From JAZLEZ01 sp045615505 (GTDB taxonomy: Bacteria > Spirochaetota > Spirochaetia > Sphaerochaetales > Sphaerochaetaceae), in the NCBI GenBank assembly GCA_045615505.1, contig JAZLEZ010000020.1:1-11580 (forward strand): 11,580 bases of DNA. Direction: 5' to 3'. Shown in pieces: positions 6,351-11,580 of the stretch; the first letter of the stretch is position 1, and every line of letters starts with the position of its first letter. The notes under the pieces are model-generated. The model made no database searches. It was given only the letters and a program-made list of their open reading frames with translations, and was not told the origin of the DNA. Made by a program: the position numbers and the translations under genes.

Positions 6351-7096
6351 ATTATTACGCAGTATTGATAACACTGGTTGCGGGTTCGGCAACCATATTG
6401 GGAGCTCTGTTGGTCAAACATGTCCGGAACACGAAATTCGGAGCATTTTCACTTTCTTTTGCAACCGGAATAATGCTGATGGTAGCCTTGGGCGAAATGC
6501 TTCCGGAAGCATTTGAGACACTTCCGGTAATTCCTGCAATGCTTTGCTTGGTATTCGGCTCTGTTCTTTCTTTGATTCTGGATATCATTCTTCCGCATCA
6601 TCACCACGAAGAAGTTCCCGGACATTACCTAAACGACTGTGAATGTATCCATGAAAACCATGTACACGAAGGAATGATAATTGCACTGCTGCTGCACAAT
6701 ATACTTGAAGGCCTTGCAACAGGAGTTGCAGTCGTATCAAATACGAGACTTGGAATAAATATGGCAATAGGGATTGCAATACATAACATCCCAATCGGAA
6801 CCACTTTGGCTGTATCGATGCTTTCAGCAGATAAAACCAGAGGAAAAACAATACTTGCGGCTACACTTGTCGGACTCAGTCAGCCTTTTGGGGCGATATT
6901 GGGAATCTCCGTCTTTGAAACAGTCCTTTCAGCAACCGTACTTGCCGTATGTAACGCCGTAGTTGCCGGAATCCTTGTTTATATTTCATTTGACGAACTA
7001 TGGCCTGCAGCCAGAAAGAACGGAAGCAGGAATCTTACCATAGCGGCACTTATGACAGGTATTTGTTTTGTACCTTTGACGGAATTGCTGATATAA
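6347..7096 (+). CDS. ZIP family divalent metal transporter, variant metal site
   Basis: The protein has 249 residues and about eight helices, the usual ZIP size. Helix 4 has the signature H117-N118-I-L-E121-G (LLLHNILEGLATG), helix 5 has AIHNIPIG (H146, N147, P149, I150, G151), and helix 6 has FDELWPAA (E217). A histidine- and cysteine-rich loop between helices 3 and 4 (H84-H87, H93, C98, C100, H102, H105, H107) fits the metal-sensing cytoplasmic loop of the family. ZIP proteins move zinc and sometimes iron or manganese into the cytosol. Oddly, the conserved glutamate of helix 5 (PEG) is isoleucine here, so the binuclear site would lack its bridging ligand. It starts inside the end of the MFS gene, and its stop is seven bases before the desulfidase start. 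Family certain; metal unknown. Confidence 0.9.
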   Translation: MNYYAVLITLVAGSATILGALLVKHVRNTKFGAFSLSFATGIMLMVALGEMLPEAFETLPVIPAMLCLVFGSVLSLILDIILPHHHHEEVPGHYLNDCECIHENHVHEGMIIALLLHNILEGLATGVAVVSNTRLGINMAIGIAIHNIPIGTTLAVSMLSADKTRGKTILAATLVGLSQPFGAILGISVFETVLSATVLAVCNAVVAGILVYISFDELWPAARKNGSRNLTIAALMTGICFVPLTELLI

Positions 7097-7103
7097 TGAT
7101 TCT

Positions 7104-8372
7104 ATGAATCTAACGGAATTACTGAAAAAAGAAATGCTCCCGGCAATGGGATGTACGGAACCGGCAGCTTCAGCACTTGCAGGAGCTAAAGCTCGTGAAA
7201 TACTGAAATCTGATGAAATTTCCCGGATACAGGTATATGCCTCAAGAGACATGGTGAAAAATGCCATGGGTGTGGGAATCCCGAACTGTAATCTCAAGGG
7301 AATACTTGCAGCAGTTGCATTGGGAGTCGCCGGAGGAGATACATCAAGAGGATTGAGTATTCTTTCAGATGTAGATTCCCGACAGATTGAAAAAGCAAAG
7401 AACTACAAAATTCAACTGAATCTTGTTGAAAATGTTGTTCCGCTTTATGTAAGCGTGAAAATCTTCGACAGTAACGAAAATTATTCAATTTCCACAGTAT
7501 CGGGTGAACATGACAGATTTTCTCATCTGGAGAGAAACGGAGAAATAACCGTAGATCTGCCGCTTGAAGAAAAACACGAAGAAAAAGGAGACAAAGATTT
7601 CCTGAAAACACTTACTCTTGATGACATAATTGATTATGCGGACAATGCAGATATTTACCAGTTAGGATTTGTGAGTGAAGCAATCAGAATCAATATGGAA
7701 ATTGCTGAAAAATCCGTCTCTCTCGGATTTGGTTTGGAAGTAGGTAAAACAACTTTTACAGATGTGGAAAACCCCGCATCTTTGGCGCAAGCATTTGAAC
7801 TGGGAGCCAGCCTTGCAGCTGCGGGAAGCGATGCCAGAATGAGCGGATGCAATATGCCTGTAATCATAAACAGCGGGAGCGGGAATCAGGGAATTACGGT
7901 TACTGTTCCCGTACACACTGTCGGAAGTTTCCTTAAATGCAGTGAGGAAAAAATAATCAGAGCTGTATGTGTAAGTGAACTTGTCGGACTTGTTCTTACA
8001 GCCAGAAAAAACAGGTTGTCTGCCCTGTGCGGAGCTTTTACGGCATCGATAGGAACAGCCTGCGCATACATTTACCTTATGAACAAAGACCGTCATATCA
8101 TGGACAGAGCCGTTAATACCATGGTTGGAAATCTTACCGGAATAATCTGTGACGGTGCAAAAAGTACCTGCGCACTGAAGATTTACTCCTGCCTTGAAGC
8201 TGCTGCTTTGAGTGTAAAACTTGCTTTACGGGGGTTTTCTCCGGCGGAAGAGAGCGGAATTGTCGGACGCGACAGCCTTGAAAGCATAACTTATCTTTCA
8301 AGAATCAGCAGCGAGGGAATGTTGGAAACCGATAAAACGATTGTGGAGATAATGCTGAATAAAAAATGCTGA
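7104..8372 (+). CDS. L-cysteine desulfidase / L-serine dehydratase alpha-like iron-sulfur enzyme (CyuA, UPF0597 family)
   Basis: The protein has 422 residues. It opens with the family signature LLKKEMLPAMGCTEPAA (C17). The three remaining cluster cysteines are seen at C309 (SALCGAF), C349 and C356 (GIICDGAKSTCALK). The C309-C349-C356 spacing of 40 and 7 equals that I recall for the Methanocaldococcus enzyme, in which a [4Fe-4S] cluster activates the substrate. It also has SGSGNQGITVTVPV, typical of the family. The expected reaction is L-cysteine to pyruvate, ammonia and hydrogen sulfide; serine dehydration is the alternative. It is the last gene of the MFS-ZIP operon. The ATG at 7104 follows only a weak ribosome binding site, so translation may be coupled. 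The stop at 8370-8372 abuts the stop of the convergent gpsA. Confidence 0.92.
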   Translation: MNLTELLKKEMLPAMGCTEPAASALAGAKAREILKSDEISRIQVYASRDMVKNAMGVGIPNCNLKGILAAVALGVAGGDTSRGLSILSDVDSRQIEKAKNYKIQLNLVENVVPLYVSVKIFDSNENYSISTVSGEHDRFSHLERNGEITVDLPLEEKHEEKGDKDFLKTLTLDDIIDYADNADIYQLGFVSEAIRINMEIAEKSVSLGFGLEVGKTTFTDVENPASLAQAFELGASLAAAGSDARMSGCNMPVIINSGSGNQGITVTVPVHTVGSFLKCSEEKIIRAVCVSELVGLVLTARKNRLSALCGAFTASIGTACAYIYLMNKDRHIMDRAVNTMVGNLTGIICDGAKSTCALKIYSCLEAAALSVKLALRGFSPAEESGIVGRDSLESITYLSRISSEGMLETDKTIVEIMLNKKC

Positions 8373-8394
8373 TCAGAGGATTCTGAATTCTCTG
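8361..8394 (-). terminator. Possible gpsA terminator lying inside both convergent genes
   Basis: CAGAGGATT (8374-8382) pairs with AATTCTCTG (8386-8394) around a three-base loop. On the minus strand the stem has one C-A mismatch, and six T residues (complement of 8361-8366) follow seven bases later. The stem lies in the last gpsA codons and the T tract in the last codons of the desulfidase gene. The distance between stem and T tract is longer than ideal, so this is tentative. Confidence 0.35.
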
Positions 8395-9383
8395 GTTGCC
8401 GGAAGGGATAACAGATTTGCTGCAACCTCGCGGGCATCTTTTCCGTTGTTTACAATCTCATTTACGGAATCGATAATCGGAAGTTTTACATTGTAGAATT
8501 TTTCCATCCTTATAGCAGCCGGAAGAACATACAGACCTTCCACAACCATTCCGATTTCCCTGATTGCATCAGATGCTTTCATCCCGCTTCCGATAAGCCT
8601 GCCGCAGTTGTTGTTTCTGCTGTGCCGGCTCGTTGCTGTGACAATCATATCACCAATACCGGAAAGCCCGAAAAATGTATGTTGTGTACAACCCATCTTG
8701 CTTCCGAGGTATGATACTTCCGCCATACCCCTTGTGATTATTGCAGCTTTGGCATTATCCCCGTAACCCAAACCGTCTGAAATACCTGCAGCAAGAGCAA
8801 TTATGTTTTTAAGAGCACCGCACAGTTCAACACCCTTTCTGTCTGTTGAGCCGAATACCTTGAAAAAGTGATTGCCGAAAACCTGTTTGACCTTTCTGGC
8901 AATCGCCAGATTTTCACAGGCTGCAACAATCGTTGTTGCAAGACCCCTTGCAACCTCTTCAGCATGAGTAGGTCCGGAAAGAGCAACGACAGGAACAAGA
9001 GTACCTGCTTTTTTGAGTTCGTCCTCGATAATCTCACTCATCGTGCTCAAAGTGGATTCCTCAATACCCTTTGTGACGGATACTATGATTGAGGAGTTTT
9101 CAATAAAAGGTGCACACTCTGAAAAAGAGGAACGGACATATACTGAAGGAACAGCACAGACAACAATATCCTTGTCTTTACATGTTTCCCTGATGCTGCA
9201 GGTAAAAACAATATCAGACGGGATAGAAACACCCGGCAGATTGGGATGGGAATGAGTTTCATTCAGTGCTTTAATTTCTGCATCGACGGCAGACCATACG
9301 GTAACGAGATGACCGTTTTCATGCAAAAGTTTTGCCAGAGCAGTACCCCATGTTCCGCTTCCGATTATTCCAATCTGTTTCAT
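8373..9383 (-). CDS. gpsA: Glycerol-3-phosphate dehydrogenase [NAD(P)+]
   Basis: The protein has 336 residues, the normal bacterial GpsA length. It reduces dihydroxyacetone phosphate to sn-glycerol 3-phosphate for phospholipid synthesis in the cytoplasm. The Rossmann motif GSGTWG is at residues 8-13, followed by VTKG (103-106), SGPTHAEE (136-143), LKNIIALAAGISDGLGYGDN with the catalytic lysine at 192, the LSGIGD loop (240-245) and the SRN anion-binding motif (255-257). All expected residues are present. It begins six bases after the infA stop, with a poor Shine-Dalgarno (AGAGAAAA), which suggests translational coupling to infA. Its stop touches the stop of the convergent desulfidase gene with no gap. 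Confidence 0.97.
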   Translation of the reverse strand: MKQIGIIGSGTWGTALAKLLHENGHLVTVWSAVDAEIKALNETHSHPNLPGVSIPSDIVFTCSIRETCKDKDIVVCAVPSVYVRSSFSECAPFIENSSIIVSVTKGIEESTLSTMSEIIEDELKKAGTLVPVVALSGPTHAEEVARGLATTIVAACENLAIARKVKQVFGNHFFKVFGSTDRKGVELCGALKNIIALAAGISDGLGYGDNAKAAIITRGMAEVSYLGSKMGCTQHTFFGLSGIGDMIVTATSRHSRNNNCGRLIGSGMKASDAIREIGMVVEGLYVLPAAIRMEKFYNVKLPIIDSVNEIVNNGKDAREVAANLLSLPATREFRIL

Positions 9384-9389
9384 TGAGGA

Positions 9390-9608
9390 TTATTTTTCTC
9401 TGTAGGTGATGCGTCCCTTTGTAAGGTCGTAAGGGGACATTTCGATTTTTACAGTATCGCCCGGTACTATTTTGATATGATTCTGGCGCATTCTCCCTGA
9501 CATATGAGCAAGAATGATATGACCGTTCTTCAGCTCAACACGAAACATAACATTAGGAAGTGCTTCTTTTACAATTCCTTCAACTTCAATAGCCTCTTCT
9601 TTAGCCAT
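9390..9608 (-). CDS. infA: Translation initiation factor IF-1
   Basis: The protein has 72 residues, exactly the usual bacterial length. It is an S1/OB-fold protein that binds the ribosomal A site during initiation. The sequence MAKEEAIEVEGIVKEALPN, then FRVELKNGHIILAHMSGRMRQNHIKIVPGDTVKIEMSPYDLTKGRITYR, is canonical from end to end. GGAGG lies five bases before the ATG. It is the first gene after the promoter at 9632-9658 and is followed closely by gpsA. Confidence 0.98.
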   Translation of the reverse strand: MAKEEAIEVEGIVKEALPNVMFRVELKNGHIILAHMSGRMRQNHIKIVPGDTVKIEMSPYDLTKGRITYREK

Positions 9609-9631
9609 TAGTCCTCCGATGCGACTTTCAA

Positions 9632-9658
9632 ATTATAATAGACAGTGTTTTCTGTCAA
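9632..9658 (-). promoter_or_regulatory. infA: Candidate infA-gpsA promoter with a short 15-base spacer
   Basis: On the minus strand both hexamers are perfect: TTGACA (9653-9658) and TATAAT (9632-9637). They are only 15 bases apart, where 17 is usual. The spacer carries an inverted repeat with the -35 box (GACAG 9641-9645, CTGTC 9652-9656), and a further ACTGTC lies at 9663-9668. The predicted start is about 15-20 bases upstream of the infA ribosome binding site. Confidence 0.6.
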
Positions 9659-9676
9659 GCTTACTGTCCGTTGCAA

Positions 9677-10381
9677 TCAAATTGCATCAAGGGCGATTTC
9701 CATCATTTTGGTGAATGTTTCCTGACGCTCCTGAGGAGTTGTTTCCTTCCCGTCGTAAATCTGATCACTTACCGTCAGTATCCCCAAAGTCTGGACCCTG
9801 TGTTTTGCTCCCAGAGTGAAAAGCTCTGCACATTCCATCTCAATGCACCCGATTCCGTATTCAACAAGTTTGTTTTTATAATCCGGATCCGGATTGTAGA
9901 AAAGATCCGACGAGAATACTGTTCCTACCTTGGGTTCAATTCCGTTTTTCAAGGCTGCTTCATAAGCATCTTTAATAAGATTGAAGTCTGCCACAGCAGG
10001 GTAGGAGAGGCTGTCTTTGAAACGGATAAGGTGAGTTCCGCTGTCTGTAGCTGCAGCCTGAGCAATTACCACATCTTTCAGCTTGAATTCTGGAAGCAGT
10101 GACCCGCAAGTTCCTGTTCTGATGAGGCGTTTCACGCCGTAAAAATTTATGAGTTCATAGGCATAAATGCCGATTGAAGGAATACCCATACCGGTACCTT
10201 GGACACTTACGCGTTTTCCCTTGTATGTTCCGGTATAACCGAGCATACCCCTTACCTTGTTGTAGCAAACAGGGTTTTCAAGAAAATTTTCGGCAATGAA
10301 TTTTGCTCTCAACGGATCTCCGGGAAGCAGTATTCTGTCTGCAATTTCTCCGACCTTAGCTTCAATATGCGGTGTACCCAT
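9677..10381 (-). CDS. deoD: Purine nucleoside phosphorylase, DeoD type
   Basis: The protein has 234 residues, the usual size for the hexameric DeoD class. It cleaves purine (deoxy)nucleosides with phosphate, giving base plus (deoxy)ribose 1-phosphate. Residues matching the E. coli active site are visible: H5 (TPHI), R25 in GDPLRAK, R44 in VRGMLGYTGTYKG, R88 in IRTGTCG, E181-M-E183 in IEMECAE, and the catalytic D206 in TVSDQI with R219 in QERQETF. The usual histidine after that aspartate is glutamine, which is common variation. AGGAGG lies five bases before the ATG. It lies upstream of infA on the same strand, 68 bases away. It could use nucleosides released by the exported nucleotidase encoded at 2651-4444. 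Confidence 0.97.
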   Translation of the reverse strand: MGTPHIEAKVGEIADRILLPGDPLRAKFIAENFLENPVCYNKVRGMLGYTGTYKGKRVSVQGTGMGIPSIGIYAYELINFYGVKRLIRTGTCGSLLPEFKLKDVVIAQAAATDSGTHLIRFKDSLSYPAVADFNLIKDAYEAALKNGIEPKVGTVFSSDLFYNPDPDYKNKLVEYGIGCIEMECAELFTLGAKHRVQTLGILTVSDQIYDGKETTPQERQETFTKMMEIALDAI

Positions 10382-10590
10382 ATTTCCTCCTGATATCGCT
10401 TATTATTTTTGCACAAGTTATGTCTTTGTTCAAACACTTTCACCATTCTGAATTTTAAAACTTGGGCCAAACTGTGATTGACCGGAACCGCTGACAAGGT
10501 TTATTATTTTCGTGAATGGAAACCTGCAGAAAGCCGTTCATAAAGCTTTGATTTGCAAGGTCATCTGTAAACAGAACACGGAGGCTCTAA
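10382..10590. other. Divergent intergenic region between deoD and the small-protein gene
   Basis: This 209-base region separates deoD (minus) from the 43-codon gene (+). It contains the deoD ribosome binding site next to 10382 and the + strand promoter at 10478-10507. A deoD promoter cannot be placed confidently: TTGAAC (10428-10433, minus) has no partner at a workable distance. TTGGGCCAA (10463-10471) is a small palindrome. I see no riboswitch-like fold, in particular no paired glycine aptamer. Confidence 0.5.
10478..10507 (+). promoter_or_regulatory. Promoter for the small-protein gene and glyA
   Basis: TTGACC (10478-10483) and TATTAT (10502-10507) are 18 bases apart, and each differs from consensus by one base. 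The predicted start is near 10514, leaving a leader of about 77 bases before the small open reading frame at 10591. Confidence 0.6.
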
Positions 10591-10722
10591 ATGGGTAGAG
10601 GTGAAATCAAAAAAGAAAGCAAGGGCAGACCTTCTTCAAAAAATGTAAAGGAAAGACCGGCACAGCAACCGGCTTATGTTGCTCCGGAAGTCATAAAGAA
10701 AAAGAAAGAAAAGGATTGGTAA
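10591..10722 (+). CDS. Small basic protein of 43 residues, possibly bTHX-like
   Basis: This short gene has strong initiation signals: GGAGG (10580-10584) six bases before ATG, and an in-frame TAA directly upstream that fixes the start. The product begins MGRGEIKKESKGRPSSKNVK and ends IKKKKEKDW. It is rich in Lys and Arg, lacks cysteine and hydrophobic segments, and is probably largely disordered. The opening MGRGE and the KxRP at residues 20-23 line up without gaps with the start and end of ribosomal protein bTHX (typically MGKGD...GKYRP), but the middle does not match, so that identity is only a suggestion. It is followed by two hairpins and then glyA, and it has its own promoter upstream. 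I am confident it is a gene, but not of its function. Confidence 0.75.
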   Translation: MGRGEIKKESKGRPSSKNVKERPAQQPAYVAPEVIKKKKEKDW

Positions 10723-10734
10723 ACTCCTTTTTTC
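10709..10734 (+). terminator. Weak hairpin at the end of the small-protein gene
   Basis: AAAAGGA (10709-10715) pairs with TCCTTTT (10725-10731) around a nine-base loop that contains the stop codon; the T run reaches 10733. It is AU-rich, so termination would be weak or partial. Confidence 0.4.
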
Positions 10735-10744
10735 TATCAGGAAT

Positions 10745-10768
10745 CAGACTGCTCAGGCAGTCTGTTTC
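10745..10768 (+). terminator. Hairpin upstream of glyA, terminator or attenuator
   Basis: CAGACTGC (10745-10752) and GCAGTCTG (10757-10764) form a perfect eight-base-pair stem with the tetraloop TCAG, followed by TTTCTGT. The short T tract suggests partial termination. It lies just before the glyA ribosome binding site (AGGAGG, 10777-10782), so it may set the ratio between the small protein and glyA. Confidence 0.5.
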
Positions 10769-10787
10769 TGTGTATTAGGAGGATTTG

Positions 10788-11580
10788 ATGTCAGTATTAT
10801 CCAAATATCTTGAAACTCACAAATACGGTATAAATTCCGCAATGACTGCTTATGTTGCACAACTTGAGCAGGTACAATCGGTTTTCCCTGAAATTGCATC
10901 AAGCATCGTAAATGAGCTAAAAGACCAGAGGACTCATCTTAAATTGATTGCAAGTGAGAACTACAGTTCAACATCCGTACAAAGCGCAATGGGAACTCTG
11001 CTTACAGACAAATACAGCGAAGGATTCCCTTTTCACAGGTTTTATTCCGGATGCGAAAATGTTGATTTGATTGAAGATATAGCATGCAGGACGGCATGTG
11101 AGCTGTTCGGTGCAGACCATGCCTATGTTCAGCCTCACAGCGGAGCTGATGCAAACCTCTGTGCCTATTGGGCAATATTGAACGAAAAAATACAGAACCC
11201 TATTCTTGAAGAACTGGGAGAGACCAATGTCAGCCACCTTTCAAGTGAAGATTGGAACCGTATCAGAAAAGCAACGGGCAATCAGAGGATTCTGGGACTT
11301 GATTATTACAGCGGAGGACATCTTACTCACGGTTACAGACAGAATGTTTCCGCCCAGATGTTCGATGCCTATTCATACAGTGTTGACGGTAAAACAGGTT
11401 TGCTTGATTACGATGCAATTGAAAAACTTGCTTGCGAAATCAAACCTCTGATTCTTCTTGCCGGTTACAGTGCTTATCCGAGAAAAGTCGATTTCAGGAG
11501 AATGCGTGAGATTGCGGACAAGTGCGGTGCCGTACTTATGGTTGATATGGCCCATTTTGCGGGACTCGTTGCCGGAAAGG
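10788..11580 (+). CDS. glyA: Serine hydroxymethyltransferase, long form, 5' part
   Basis: The frame is open from the ATG at 10788 to the end of the window (264 codons) and is truncated there. AGGAGG lies five bases before the ATG. The enzyme interconverts serine and glycine, using pyridoxal phosphate and tetrahydrofolate. Visible motifs are LIASENY (53-59), LTDKYSEGFP, VQPHSGADAN (H117), GGHLTHG, and VDMAHFAGLVAGK (D253, H256). The PLP lysine lies beyond the edge. Compared with E. coli GlyA, residues up to the HSG motif are offset by 21, from an N-terminal extension, and those after it by 52-53. That places an insertion of about 31 residues at 133-165 (around PILEELGETNVSHLSSEDWN). Long GlyA forms of this kind occur in spirochaetes and chlamydiae. 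Confidence 0.97.
   Translation, partial: MSVLSKYLETHKYGINSAMTAYVAQLEQVQSVFPEIASSIVNELKDQRTHLKLIASENYSSTSVQSAMGTLLTDKYSEGFPFHRFYSGCENVDLIEDIACRTACELFGADHAYVQPHSGADANLCAYWAILNEKIQNPILEELGETNVSHLSSEDWNRIRKATGNQRILGLDYYSGGHLTHGYRQNVSAQMFDAYSYSVDGKTGLLDYDAIEKLACEIKPLILLAGYSAYPRKVDFRRMREIADKCGAVLMVDMAHFAGLVAGK

Noticed and set aside
7662..8096. Minus-strand open frame of 144 codons opposite the cysteine desulfidase
   Set aside because: The sense frame carries the complete family signature including all cluster cysteines; the antisense frame is a shadow.
9671..10102. Plus-strand open frame of 143 codons opposite deoD
   Set aside because: deoD on the minus strand is unmistakable with all active-site residues; the antisense frame has no motif or initiation signal.
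10514..10590. Riboswitch (glycine or tetrahydrofolate type) in the leader before the small gene and glyA
   Set aside because: The leader is only about 77 bases and shows no paired aptamer core or conserved motif that I recognise.

Overview
This window looks like chromosomal DNA from a spirochaete, most likely a Treponema-like host-associated anaerobe. The clues are moderate, AT-leaning base composition, a long-form serine hydroxymethyltransferase of the kind known in spirochaetes and chlamydiae, an iron-sulfur L-cysteine desulfidase, and strong AGGAGG-type ribosome binding sites. The assignment is an inference from gene content and was not tested by any search.

Left part (1-4444, + strand). 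The window opens in the C-terminus of an amidohydrolase. A four-helix membrane protein fused to a type B carboxylesterase-like domain follows 18 bases later. By eye its catalytic triad appears to be lost. After a 204-base gap comes an exported 5'-nucleotidase / cyclic phosphodiesterase family enzyme.

Middle (4445-5195). This gene-poor stretch holds four 22-23 bp tandem repeats, a pair of AGGGGGTGTGT direct repeats, several hairpins that could form a small RNA, a + strand terminator, a perfect 12-bp tandem duplication, and a tRNA-Leu(CAG) gene on the minus strand with its own promoter and terminator.

Right-centre (5196-8372, + strand). A tight three-gene operon: an MFS_1_like transporter, a ZIP-family metal transporter overlapping it by four bases, and an L-cysteine desulfidase (CyuA/UPF0597 family) starting 7 bases later. 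The set suggests import of a small molecule, divalent metal handling and cysteine catabolism, but the MFS substrate is unknown. The operon converges with gpsA without a single spacer base.

Right (8373-11580). On the minus strand, deoD (purine nucleoside phosphorylase) lies upstream of infA (translation initiation factor IF-1) and gpsA (glycerol-3-phosphate dehydrogenase). Divergent from deoD, a promoter on the + strand drives a 43-codon basic small protein and then, after two hairpins, glyA, which runs off the end of the window.

Most genes are ordinary housekeeping or transport functions. The most unusual items are the membrane-anchored, apparently catalytically dead esterase, the structured intergenic region at 4490-4940, the ZIP transporter lacking a conserved metal-site glutamate, and the small protein upstream of glyA.
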